The notes beneath the pieces are model-generated. The model ran no database searches. It had not been told where the DNA came from and worked only from the letters and a program-made list of their open reading frames with translations. Below are positions 23,141-34,379 of a stretch of DNA of 64,000 bases, piece after piece; the stretch's first letter is position 1; every line of letters starts with the position of its first letter. A program made the translations under genes and the position numbers. Origin of the DNA: Protonemura montana. Its lineage: Eukaryota > Arthropoda > Insecta > Plecoptera > Nemouridae. The DNA is taken from the NCBI GenBank assembly GCA_947568835.1, contig OX387602.1, forward strand, positions 31,406,242 through 31,470,241, given 5' to 3'.

Positions 23141-26100
23141 ATGTCGAAGGTAATTCGTCAGTATGGGTTAACTGCAAGTATATAGTAAATATAACCTCAG
23201 ATATTCCCATCTGAAAGGGACATTAGTTTCGAAATTAATTATTCATCTATTAAGCGTATAATGATCGGTGTTTATATAAATATATGAAGATAGATACTGC
23301 ACACATATATTTCCTCGCAGAGTGGATCCTCCTACCTCTTGCCTTCTCAATTGCTCATGATAAGTTAAGACTAAAATGCGCTCTGTAGAGAATTTTCCTG
23401 GCCCCAGTTGACCATTTTCAAGATCTCAAGAGTTTCGAATTTTAAAAAATCTTTGTTTTCTTTCCACAGGACATAAGGTCTTTTTTTAGTTCTGCCAAAG
23501 GAAGTAAGAAGGACACTCCCAAAAAACCTGCTGGCACAAACTCCGATGTGAAGTCTAAAGGAACTGCAAAACGATTGATAGTTTTATCCGACTCTGACTC
23601 TGATGAAGAAAGTATCATACCTTCTTCTTTAACAAAACGCTGTAAGGTAAATTCTGGTAAGCCCAAGGTTTATTTTATCTTTCCAGCATCAAAATTCTTT
23701 GTCCCTCTTTTTGTTCAGCTATTAAATTTAAAAAATGTGAAGTTATTTGATTTCTGCCAATCAGCCAAACCCTGTTCTGTTGGCTCTTGGTTACTTTTAT
23801 AATTCATGAACCCTCAAGAGCCGAGGATAATTTAGAGTCGTCTTGTATTTAAGTCAAAACATGTTTTGAGAATCATTGTCATTAAACATTTCTGCTAATT
23901 TAGGGTTAGAATCAACTTTCATTATTGTAACTTGCACTGAGCAACCATTGGTTTATTACTTTCTGGTCTACACTGTGCTAAATAAGGTATTGGATGGGTT
24001 TTTCAATTCTTAATCATTTATAGATTATTATTTGTCCACAAATAAAGTACCTGAAACTTAGAATAATTTAAATACCTCAATACACAAGAAAAAAATCAAA
24101 ACAGTCCCTTTCTTTGCTAAACTATGATTGAAGCTCACGTTAGCAATTGTTTGGGTGGGGAAACTTGACAAAAATAAACAAATGCTCAAAGGTAACAATT
24201 TTAATGTTACTTTAGCATTATGCTATGGTACATTTACTGCAGGGAAGATTTTTAAAACTTAACAAATGTTTTAACTATTTAGAACAATGCATGACGGCAT
24301 GTAAATGTATGTATATCACGGATGGAAAACAAATGAGTACTGCGGCGGTTGGGTTTTACGTTTCGGGTAAGTTTTTGTTATGTTTTATTTCAGAAGGCAA
24401 ATCCTCGAAGCTCCAGCTGAAAAAGCGCAGCCCGATAAAGATCCCCAAAAAGGAGCAAGAACCTGTGAATCCTGCGGATATATTCGGGAGAAAGAAAGTG
24501 AAGCGTTCTGTTGAGCTAACCTCGACTTCAGTTTGCTCCCCACCCGAAGAAACTGCACAGGTGCATTGTTTATCACTCATTCTCACCGCCTTGCGGATAC
24601 AGTTTCTATCAGATGTCTTTCTTTTGTAAGTTTGCTACTTTTGTCGGAATCACATTGAAATAAATATAATATTGCTCCCGTTTGGGCATCAGATTTGAGA
24701 CGTTTATAGTGTTGATAATAATAAAATACCCCGCGAATTGCAAGCATTTGCAATTTAAATAAGATTTCATCTTAATACAGCAACGAATCCAACGTCAAAT
24801 TGGAGTTATTCGAGTTTGACAGGTTGTGACGTGATATAGCGTCACTAGAATCAGAGTGACTGTGAGTATTCACAGCCTCTTGGTTCTACTCCTTGGAGAT
24901 CCGTCATTCTCATCATACACTAAAATCGTCTCAAAAAGCCAGTGTCCAAGTAGCTCAATTGGTTAGAGCAACACCCGCGACAGGCAGAGATCGGGTTCGA
25001 GTCTCCGTTTGGGCATCAATTTTTGAGACGGTTATAGCGTTGTTAATAATAAAATATTGTGTCGTTTGTGAAATTTCAGATTCCTACAAAAAGAAAGAAA
25101 AAGAAGGGAGTTGCTTGTGACGAGCCTGGATGGGATGATTCGATATCGGACGCCAACCTCCTGTCGACTCTGGACGAGTTGGAAGCGCAAGCGACGAAAT
25201 GCGAAGGGAACTCGTCGGCTGCCGCCAGCGACAAGTTGGAATCCATCCCGATCAAAATCAGCGAGGAGAACGGACAAACGATGCTGACGCTAACGATCCA
25301 AGGAGCGACTCGAGAAGGATCGCAGCCGAAGCAATCAAAGTCAGGGAAGAAGTGTTCAATAAGTGAAGATCGCGGAGAATTAGTTGATCAACTAAAACTT
25401 TCATCAAAGAAAACTAAAAATAAAAAAGATAAAAAAGACCGTGATAACGATGTATCTTTGGAAGAATCTAATTCAACAAAGAAAGCACCAGATATAGAAG
25501 CAAGTCTGGTTGAAGAAACTTTGCCCGAGGAACAGGAGAGCGATCAGCCGAGCTGGGCCAACGATCCAGCAGAGAAGAGAAGGTTGAGCGCGATCGGCTA
25601 CCAGCAATACCTGAACCGCGAAGGTCCCAAGCACCCGGGCTCCAAGCAGATACCGCAGGGCAACCCAAGCTGCTTGAACGGGCTCGTCTTTGTGATCAGC
25701 GGCGTCCTGGACTCGTTGGAGAGAGACGACGCCGTCGAGTTGATACAAAACTGCGGCGGCAAGGTTACCACGTCAGTCAGTCGCAAGACAAGCTACATCC
25801 TGCTCGGTGAAGAAGCTGGGCCTTCCAAGATCCACAAGGCCGAGCAGTGCGGGACGAAACAACTCGACGAAGATGGCCTCCTGGATCTGATTCGCTCCAA
25901 GTCAGAGCCGGCGACTGCTAGCGCCGGCGGAGCGGAGACGACCTCGCAGTATTTCAAGAGCCCAGAACGTAAAGACGACAGAAAGCTGAGCAAGAAGAGT
26001 GAGGGAACGAGTCCGTCGAAATCTGCTAGTGCGATCCAAGCCAAGTCTTTCTATGGGACGCCGGGCAAAGACAAACGCAAGTCCTCGAAGCCTGAAGTGA

Positions 26101-29100
26101 AAAATAGCAGCAATATTGCCGAGATCTCCCCCAAGCCCAAGCTTGCTTCTTCTGGGTTGAAGTCGACGGAAATCTCCCCCAAGCCCAAGCTTGCTTCTTC
26201 CAGGTCGAAGCTGGCAGAAATTTCTCGCAAGCCCGAGCTTGCTTCTCCTATGTCAAAGCTGACAGAAATCTCCCCCAAGCCCAAGCTTGCTGCTTCTGGG
26301 TCGAAGCTGACAGAAATCTCTAGCGAGCCCGAGCTTGAGTCTTCTTCGTCTCATGTGCCGGCTGAGAGCCTGATGTGGGTGGACAAGTATCGGCCGATGA
26401 GCACAAAGCAGATCATCGGGCAACAGATGGAAGGAAGCAACATGAAGCGACTGACAACCTGGCTGCAGAACTGGCATTCAAACCGGTCCAAGAAGATACC
26501 GCGGCCAAGTAAGCTAGACTCAAGTCTTCTTCATCTAAACTTAGCACTAGCTTTGAAAAAAAAACTATTTCAACTGGGTTTTGAATGCTAAGTGAAGAAC
26601 AACTGAATTTCCCAACGTTTTGTAACATGTACCTGTTACTTTATCAAGGGTAAGAGCAGTCCTGACAGGTCCATGTGTTATTAACAGTGTGTTGACATAG
26701 TTTCGAAATCGATCTTTTAAAAAGATCAAGATCGTCGTCAAAAAACTATCGCGATCGAAGATCGAAGTTTTTTAAGATCAAATTCAAATTCGTTTCAATA
26801 AAAAATCAAGTTCATTTAAAAGATTGTTTTCGAAATAAAAATCATGTGATCTCTGAAAAAAAATGTGTTTTTTTAGCAGCTAAAGATGCTGGGAAATGCA
26901 ATATTAATATAGAAACAGTTGGAAGACAATGCAACAAGTACTAAGACTCATAGTCAAGAATACAAGAAGAAAATTAACAGTCTGTTAACACTTAACAGCC
27001 TGTTAACACTTAACAGGAGCAAAAGAGCCTTGCATTTTGTCTACAAGGGACAGTGGTAACACAGGGACAGTAACACGGCAGAAAGTGGGCCTCGAATCCA
27101 AGATGCACTGGGCAGCATTTCCACGCATTAATAAAACTAATAAAAGTAAAACTAATAACCGTTTGAAATCCTGGAAACTTTTTCAAGTCTTGAAGAAAAC
27201 TGAAAGCTTTGAAAAATAATTCCATTTGCAATCAAGTGTTGCACAACAACAAACACCAAAAAAGGAACGACTGCACAAACGATCTTGATCTTTTAAAACA
27301 ATCTATTATATATATTTTTAAAAGATCCTTCCCCAACTATGTGTGTTGACTTGTGATGGAATGTTTCAGGTCCGTGGGCACGTAAAGACGACGGTGCGTA
27401 CTTCAAGGCAGCGCTGCTCTCAGGGCCGCCGGGCGTTGGCAAGACAACGACTGCGCATCTCGTGTGCAAGGAGCTCGGACTTGACGTAGTCGAGTTCAAC
27501 GCTTCTGACACCAGGGGGCAGAAGCGACTGCGTAGCGAGGTGGCTGAACTGCTCTCTACCAAGTCCCTACATAACTACTTTCAAGGTTAGTTTATTTGTT
27601 ATTTATTATTATTTTTTTACTAAAACAGATTTGCAAGCACATAAATTGCGGTGTCTGTCTGACCGAATGGTTTGCCGTGTTGGAAACACTGGTTCTTGTT
27701 AGATCACCGAAATTAAGCAACACTGAGCTGAGTCAGGTATTGGATGGGAGACCATCAGAAGAATTAAAATACGAAACGTATTTTTCCTTTATAATTTCCT
27801 GGTTAATTTTCAAACTCCCCGGTAAAGACTGGCTTTATTTTGCATTCTAAAGTTGGCAACATTTAGTTAGTGACGTCAGAGTCCACCAGGCCGTGGCAAG
27901 GTTAGGCTAATGCGACTGTAGTTAGTGACGTCAGAGTCCACCAGGCTGTGACAAGGTTAGGCTAATGCGACTGTAGTTAGTGACGTCAGAGTCCACCAGG
28001 CCGTGGCAAGGTTAGGCTAACGCGACTGTAGTTAGTGACGTCAGAGTCCACCAGGCCGTGGCAAGGTTAGGCTAACACGACTGTAGTTAGTGACGTCAGA
28101 GTCCACCAGGCTGTGGCAAGGTAAGGCTAATGCGACTGTAGTTAGTGACGTCAGAGTCCACCAGGCTGTGACAAGGTTAGGCTAATGCGACTGTAGTTAG
28201 TGACGTCAGAGTCCACCAGGCTGTGGCAAGGTAAGGCTAACGCTACTGTAGTTAGTGACGTCAGAGTCCACCAGGCCGTGGCAAGGTTAGGCTAACACTA
28301 CTGTAGTCAGAGTCCACCAGGCCGTGGCAAGGTTAGGCTAACGCGACTGTAGTTAGTGACGTCAGAGTCCACCAGGCCGTGGCAAGGTTAGGTTAACACG
28401 ACTGTAGTTAGTGACGTCAGAGTCCACCAGGCTGTGGCAAGGTTAGGTTAACACGACTGTAGTTAGTGACGTCAGAGTCCACCAGGTTGTGGCAAGGTAA
28501 GGCTAACGCTACTGTAGTTAGTGACGTCAGAGTCCACCAGGCCGTGGCAAGGTAAGGCTAACACGACTTTAGTACAGCCAGTCCCCACCAGGATCATAGC
28601 CGATCAAGTTACCGTTCTGGTTTGTTTTCTAAGGTGGTGCTACGACAGCTAAGCACGTCCTGATAATGGACGAGATCGACGGAATGGCCGGCACCGAGGA
28701 CCGCGGTGGAATCCAGGAGCTGATGCAGCTCATTAAGACGTCGAAAGTTCCCATCATCTGCATGTGCAACAACCGCCAGCAGACGAAGCTCAGGGCGTTC
28801 GTCAATCACTGCTTCGACCTCAAGTTTGAGAAGCCAAGACTCGAGCAAATTCGAGTGAGTTCCAGATTCGAGATCTTGTCAAAGCAGACTCCAACCAATT
28901 GCTAGGAGAAAGTTGCTCTCGAATTCCCCCCTCTAATACCGAACGGTTTGGCATGTTACACTGGTTTTCGTTAGATCACAGAAGTTAAGCAACACTGCGC
29001 TGGGTCAGGTATTGGATGGGTGACCATCACACACATGACCAGTTCTGTTCGGGAGAGAGGTTGGAGAGATGAAAGTTAAGCAACACTGCGCTGAGTCAGG

Positions 29101-32100
29101 TATTGGATGGGTGACCATCATACACATGACCAGTTCTGTTTGGGAGAGAGGTTGGAGAGATGAAAGTTAAGCAACACTGCGCTGGGTCAGGTATTGGATG
29201 GTTGACCATCATACACATGACCAGTTCTGTTCGGGAGAGAGGTTGGACGGATGAAAGTTAAGCAACACTGCGCTGGGTCAGGTATTGGATGGGTGACCAT
29301 CATACACATGACCAGTTCTGTTCGGGAGAGAGGTTGGAGAGATGAAAGTTAAGCAACACTGCGCTGGGTCAGGTATTGGATGGGTGACCATCATACACAT
29401 GACCAGTTCTGTTCGGGAGAGAGGTTGGAGGGATGAAAGTTAAGCAACACTGCTCTGGGTCAGGTATTGGATGGGTGACCATCATACACATGACCAGTTC
29501 TGTTCGGGAGAGAGGTTGGAGGGATGAAAGTTAAGCAACACTGCGCTTGGTCAGGTATTGAATGGGTGACCATCATACACATGACCAGTTCTGTTCGGGA
29601 GAGAGGTTGGAGGGATGAAAGTTAGTACAGCAACTTCACTCGCCTTGCTTATCAGCCTCTCGACAGCATGGATTTGTGGAGGAATCCTGTTGTTCGCGTT
29701 GTACCGTCCTTCGGAAGGGACGTTAAGCCGGTGGTCTCCTTGGTCTTCGAAAAGAGTAGGCTACGTGCCGGTACCGTGTTTCCCCTCCTCCCTTCTAGGC
29801 TAGGTTAGGTTCATCATCATCCACTCATTCACCGACGCCATTAGACGAGTGCTACATGACCAGATGTCAAAACAGTGCTATGTTAAACACCACGAATCAA
29901 TGAATTGTCTTCTAATCGTGCTTGTCACTTTTCAGGGGGCATTGATGTCGATCTGCTTCAAGGAGGGGGTGAAGGTGACTCCAGCTGTGCTCGGAGAGAT
30001 GATCATGAGCTCAAGTCAAGACGTACGACAAGTCTTGCACCACCTGTCGATGTACGCAAAGAGAAGTTCGTCCGAGCGTCCAGCCTCCGGCGAGGTAAAG
30101 CAGCTCAAAAACATCAAGCTCGGACCCTGGGAGGTCGCGGCCAAAGTATTCTCCGCCAAGGAGCACAAGACGATGTCGATGAACGACAAGTCGGATCTGT
30201 TCTTCTACGATTACAGCATCGCCTCGATGTTCGTGCAGGAGAACTACCTGCACGTGGCACCAGACTCAGCCCAGTGAGTAGCGACACTCGAATTCTCCTT
30301 GTAATTGTCACCGATCTTACTAACCTAACCTGAAATTACAAAAGTTGCAATATATTTGCCATATTTTATTTATTTATTAATTTGTTTATTAATAGCTTTG
30401 GTATTACAACAATTACCTGAGGCTAATAGAATTACAATAGTGTTTATAGAATTCACAATATAATTACATAGAATTTTGTGTTTAGTTTATAAATTTACAG
30501 TGGTATTTTATATTTTTTGGAGATGTAGTCATTATATCGTGGAGCAGTGCATTCCACAGTCTAATTGATCGGGCCAAGAAGGCTTGATGGCTCATGTCGC
30601 TATTGTACCTAGGGAGGTACAAGAAGGCTTGATGGCCCATGTTGCTATTGTACCCAGGGAGGTACAAGAAGGCTTGATGGCCCATGTTGCTATTGTACCT
30701 AGGAAGGTACAAGAAGGCTTGATGGCCCATGTCGCTATTGTACCTAGGGAGGTACAAGAAGGCTTGATGGCCCATGTCACTATTGTACCTAGGGAGATAC
30801 AAGAAGGCTTGATGGCCCATGTCGCTATTGTACCTAGGGAGGTACAAGAAGGCTTGATGGCCCATGTCGCTATTGTACCCAGGGAGGTACAAGAAGGCTT
30901 GATGGCCCATGTCGCTATTGTACCTAGGGAGGTACAAGAAGGCTTGATGGCCCATGTCGCTATTGTACCCAGGGAGGTACAAGAAGGCTTGATGGCCCAT
31001 GTTGCTATTGTACCTAGGGAGGTACAAGAAGGCTTGATGGCCCATGTCGCTATTGTACCTAGGGAGGTACAAGAAGGCTTGATAGCCCATGTCGCTATTG
31101 TACCCAGGGAGGTACAAGAAGGCTTGATGGCCCATGTCGCTATTGTACCTAGGGAGATACAAGAAGGCTTGATGGCCCATGTCGCTATTGTACCTAGGGA
31201 GGTACAAGAAGGCTTGATGGCCCATGTCGCTATTGTACCTAGGGAGTTACAAGAAGGCTTGATGGCCCATGTCGCTATTGTACCTAGGGAGGTACAAGAA
31301 GGCTTGATGGCCCATGTCGCTATTGTACCTAGGGAGGTACAAGAAGGCTTGATGGCCCATGTCGCTATTGTACCTAGGGAGGTACAAGAAGGCTTGATGG
31401 CCCATGTCGCTATTTTACCCAGGGAGGCACAAGAAGGCTTGATGGACCATGTCAGATCATTTGGGCCACATCGTTCCTGGCGGGGTGGCCTGCAGATGCG
31501 TTGTGAAGGCACCTCAGGCTGGCTCGGGCTCCCACTGGAGTGCAGCCAGACGGGTGCTGATTCTGAGACTCGAAGTTCTAGTCGCCTGTTTACTTAAAAT
31601 TGCCATAAAAGTGAGGTTATCGAGTCGACTGCGGCGGTAGCAGGATTCTTCTGCGACTTGTTACCGACCTAGCGTTGCTCATGTGTTTCTTTTGTTTGTT
31701 AGGAACGACAAGTTCAAGCGGCTGGACCTGATTGCCGAGGCGGCCGACAGTCTTTGTTGGGGCGACGTCGTCGAAAAAACAATCCGCAGTCGAACTGACG
31801 CCTGGAGTCTGCTTCCCACACAAGTAAACAACAACATTCTTACCTCAAATAACCTGGAGACTAACTCGCTTTTGAGACTTTTCATGCTCAAAATATCTCC
31901 ATCAATGTTTACCTCGACGATTGATATACACGTAACAATATTAAAAAGCGAGTAACCTACGAGAAATATCGAAATTATAATTGATACGACAGTGGCTCCA
32001 CTTAACGTGATGTTCCGGTACTCTGCATTTTTGTCGGTAAGGTAGTCATTTGGCGGTCATCTTTCACGCAGAGACTGTAACATTGACGTTGTTTCTATAC

Positions 32101-33752
32101 TTAGAACCTACACTCAACGATATTACACTTGTGGACTTGACTTTGGTGTTGATAAATAAACAAAAAAAAAAACTAAACAAAAGTGGGACATCTTGTTTTC
32201 CAGGCCATGTTTTCTAGTGTCGTCCCGGGCGATCTTCTCTCCGGCACGGTAACTCGGCAGCTCGGGTTCCCGAAATGGCTCGGCCGCAATTCTTCCCGAG
32301 TGAAGCATTCGCGACTGGAGCAAGAGTTGCACTCACACACGCGGCTGGCCACTAGCGGCAGTCGGGAGGCATTCAACCTCGACTACCTGCGTCCATTACG
32401 TGACGCCCTCGTTCGGCCGCTGCTCGCGGGAGACCCAGCCGAGTCTGTCGCTGTCATGCAGGCCTACCACCTCATGCGCTCCGATCTCGACAGCATCTTG
32501 GACATCAACGTCTGGCCCAACGAGAAGAATCCCATGGCACGCGTTGACTCTAAAGTAGGACAACGCTTCTTAGTCGCTTTGTGCACTTGTTCGACGAATT
32601 GTAGAATAGCCGAGGATTTAGACTTCTCTGCGTTTTACTTCTGTCACTTTAACAATCCAATTCCAACAAAAATGTCTATTATTATCTTGGATTTCTAGAA
32701 ATTTCTCGACAAGTGCTCCACGCAACGCTAATTTTACTTTTCCGGTTATTTACGCTCTTTTTCTCTTTCCTTCGCCACCACAAACATCCAGCCTCTTGGC
32801 ATCTTATTCACAATATCCAGCCTCTTGGGATCCTATTCACAATATCCAGCCTCTTGGCATCCTATTCACAATATCCAGCCTCTTGGCACCCTATTCACAA
32901 TATCCAGCCTCTTGGCATCCTATTCACAATATCCAGCCTCTTGGCACCCTATTCACAATATCTAGCCTCTTGGCATCCTATTCACAATATCTAGCCTCTT
33001 GGCATCCTATTCACAATATCCAGCCTCTTGGCACCCTATTCACAATATCCAGCCTCTTGGCATCCTATTCACAATATCCAGTCTCTTGGCACCCTCTTCA
33101 CAATATCCAGCCTCTTGGCATCCTATTCACAATATCCAGCCTCTTGGCATCCTATTCACAATATCCAGCCTCTTGGCACCCTATTCACAATATCCAGTCC
33201 CTTGGCACCCTATTCACAATATCCAGCCTCTTGGCATCCTATTCACAATATCCAGCCTCTTGGCATCCTATTCACAATATCCAGCCTGTTGGCATCCTAT
33301 TCACAATTTTCAGCCTCTTGGCACCCTATTCACAATATCCAGCCTCTTTTGCTTTTGAAGTTATGCTTGCTCCAGCAGTGATGGCCACACAATTCCTGGA
33401 CTATGCAAGTCCATTGTTGTGGTCTGTTACTTTAGAGTTTCAGAACGGTTTTATTGTTGATTGTTTTCAGATGAAGGCGGCGTTCACGCGCCTACTCAAC
33501 AAGGAAGGAGCGATGCTTCCGTACTCGCAAGATGTGGTCTCTGTCAGCAAGATCAGGGCCAGCGCCATGACCGGGGGGGACGACGACGATGAAGACTTTG
33601 GGTACGAAGAGAATGAAGATGATGGCGAAGTTCCAGCCGATTTGATAGTCAAAGCCAAGAAGCCGGTCGCCGCGAAGAAAGCTCGAGGGAAGGAAGCAGG
33701 AGCAGGGGGGAGCAAAACTAAAGGTGGCAAAGGAAAAGGGAAGTCAAAGTGA
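23141..33752 (+). CDS. RFC1: RFC1, large subunit of replication factor C (10 exons)
   Basis: Exons: 23141-23149, 23470-23656, 24394-24560, 25080-26508, 27370-27585, 28634-28854, 29936-30273, 31703-31823, 32204-32554, 33471-33752. Phases close to 1106 residues (human 1148). The protein leads the ATP-driven clamp loader that places PCNA on DNA. The start reads MSKDIRSFFSSA, matching the PIP-like N terminus of RFC1 (human MDIRKFF). A long charged region follows. The BRCT domain lies at about 315-395 (LVFVISGVLDSLERDDA, then GGKVT). The AAA+ module holds Walker A GPPGVGKTT (about 615) and Walker B LIMDEIDGMAG (about 678). The RFC1-specific C-terminal domain ends in a KGKGKSK basic tail like human. 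Exon 1 codes for only three residues and is the weakest call. Introns 5, 6, 7 and 9 are largely repeats. Confidence 0.95.
24672..25060 (+). repeat. tRNA-derived SINE dimer abutting RFC1 exon 4
   Basis: A tail of one copy (24672-24775) is followed by a full copy. Its tRNA-like core is at 24944-25015, with A box TAGCTCAATTGGTTAGAGC and B box GGTTCGAGTC. The copy breaks off in the tail at ATAATAAAATATTG, 20 bases before the acceptor of RFC1 exon 4 at 25079. The core lacks a normal T at the position before the anticodon, so it is probably not a working tRNA. Confidence 0.85.
26121..26355 (+). repeat. RFC1: In-frame 48-bp repeats inside RFC1 exon 4
   Basis: About five 16-codon repeats with consensus EISPKPKLASSGSKLT lie between the BRCT and AAA+ regions. 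The repeats keep frame and differ by point changes. They give a Ser/Pro/Lys linker with regular SPK-type sites. No such repeat is known to me in human RFC1. Confidence 0.9.
26517..26680 (+). repeat. Foldback repeat family B
   Basis: Starts 9 bases after the donor of RFC1 exon 4. It carries AACTATTTCAACTGGGTTTT, TGAATGCTAAGTGAAGAAC, AATTTCCCAACGTTTTG and GGTAAGAGCAGTCCTGACA, in the family's standard order. Confidence 0.8.
27656..27752 (+). repeat. 5S rRNA-like head fragment
   Basis: GTTAGATCACCGAAATTAAG, then GTCAGGTATTGGATGGGAGA, is the head of the 5S-derived SINE without a body. Its GGGAGACC is closer to true 5S rRNA than the GGGTGACC of the other copies. It may be an older or separate insertion in RFC1 intron 5. 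Confidence 0.65.
27862..28572. repeat. 55-bp minisatellite with CRE palindromes (RFC1 intron 5)
   Basis: Thirteen tandem copies of GTTAGTGACGTCAGAGTCCA, CCAGGCCGTGGCAAGGTTAG, GCTAACGCGACTGTA. Twelve contain the perfect palindrome TGACGTCA, the consensus CREB/ATF site. One copy near 28300 has lost it by deletion. The array fills most of the intron. Confidence 0.95.
28935..29905 (+). mobile_element. 5S rRNA-derived SINE with seven tandem heads
   Basis: Seven head units of 91 bp start near 28984, 29075, 29166, 29257, 29348, 29439 and 29530. Each has GTTAAGCAACACTGCGCTGG, GTATTGGATGGGTGACCAT and TCGGGAGAGAGGTTGGA. A single full body follows from about 29621 to 29905. It occupies nearly all of RFC1 intron 6 and ends about 30 bases before the acceptor of exon 7. 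The 5S-like part spans the internal control region. Confidence 0.92.
30345..30575 (-). mobile_element. LINE 3' end (C-terminus of reverse-transcriptase ORF and tail)
   Basis: On the - strand a frame ends with SIRLWNALLHDI and a further 18 residues before a stop at 30482. An R-x-x-x-LWN-x-L motif near the C terminus is typical of non-LTR retrotransposon polyproteins. The AT-rich tail (30345-30480) matches 6985-7085 and 12060-12165. No catalytic RT motifs remain. It lies in RFC1 intron 7. Confidence 0.7.
30576..31445. repeat. 45-bp minisatellite, about 19 copies (RFC1 intron 7)
   Basis: The unit GGCTTGATGGCCCATGTCGC, TATTGTACCTAGGGAGGTAC, AAGAA is repeated about 19 times with few changes. Because 45 is a multiple of three, one + frame and two - frames stay open through the array (up to 337 codons). 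These are by-products of the period, not genes. The array sits where the LINE ORF end meets its flank and probably grew from LINE sequence. Confidence 0.95.
31838..32125. mobile_element. Foldback element (family A), single end units
   Basis: A copy with a short left side and a full right arm (GTAACCTACGAGAAATATCG to GGTAGTCATTTGGCGG). It ends in one degenerate 47-bp unit, about 32083-32125. No minisatellite expansion here. It lies in RFC1 intron 8, starting 15 bases after the donor. Confidence 0.8.
32790..33350. repeat. 29-bp minisatellite, about 19 copies (RFC1 intron 9)
   Basis: The unit CAGCCTCTTGGCATCCTATT, CACAATATC repeats about 19 times. The unit has no stop in any + frame, and 29 is not a multiple of three. 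All three + frames therefore stay open across the array and cycle through the same 29-residue text. One of them runs on into RFC1 exon 10, creating a false 318-codon frame. Confidence 0.95.
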
Positions 33753-34004
33753 ATATGATCTCACACACCTTTGATTGTGAATGACTTCAAAGCTATTCAA
33801 GGTGGCTTCGTAAAGTGTTTCTTCCTATAGGTGATTCTGTTCGTAGAAATAAGTGCTGTAAATGGCTACAAACATCATTAGAAAGATCAAATTACTGTAT
33901 TATTGTTATTTTTTTATCAGTAGCTTAATTCATTGCAAGATTTCAGATTTATTAATTAATTTGTAATGTTCCTCCATTGGCTTTTGAGCCACTTGAAAAA
34001 GGTA

Positions 34005-34010
34005 AATAAA
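34005..34010 (+). promoter_or_regulatory. Polyadenylation signal for RFC1
   Basis: AATAAA, with a second overlapping AATAAA-like run, about 255 bases after the RFC1 stop and 370 before the PDCL3 start. Confidence 0.5.
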
Positions 34011-34379
34011 ATAAATCATTTTGAATATTGTCAACAATTTAGTTCTGTATTGGCACGTTTAGATTCGTTGCCATTGTTGTTATTGATGTTGATAACCTTT
34101 TTTTTAGCTACACATAACAAATCTAAAATGTATATTTTTCATCAAAACGTTTCCTCGAACAATGGTTGGTGATGATGATTATTTTTTCCTCGTAATTCTA
34201 GCTCACACTTGACTCTCCTTGCAGAGATTGGTTCTTGGAGGGGGGGGAGGGGTGTGTCACTATATATGGTCATTTCCATCCGTGGGTGCTAGGCTGGTGC
34301 TAGGTCCTGGGTCATTGGTTAGCAGAAGCAGCTTACCTTCTTTTAAAAGCGATAAATATTTGTCAACAGCAGCATTAAA

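Noticed and set aside
23141..23646. RFC1 exon 2 ending at the earlier GTAAAT donor (23646)
   Set aside because: That donor leaves phase 0 and puts exon 3 out of frame with an early stop. The donor at 23656 restores the frame.
28935..29620. Tandem 5S rRNA gene cluster
   Set aside because: Only part of the 5S sequence is present in each 91-bp unit. The rest is unrelated SINE sequence, and the array ends in a SINE body.
30482..31597. Three long overlapping repetitive frames (247, 306 and 337 codons) as possible repeat proteins
   Set aside because: They are three readings of one 45-bp minisatellite on both strands inside RFC1 intron 7. Codon pattern follows the repeat, not selection.
32796..33752. 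A 318-codon frame as a new protein
   Set aside because: Its first two thirds is the 29-bp minisatellite. Its end is true RFC1 exon 10 read without splicing.
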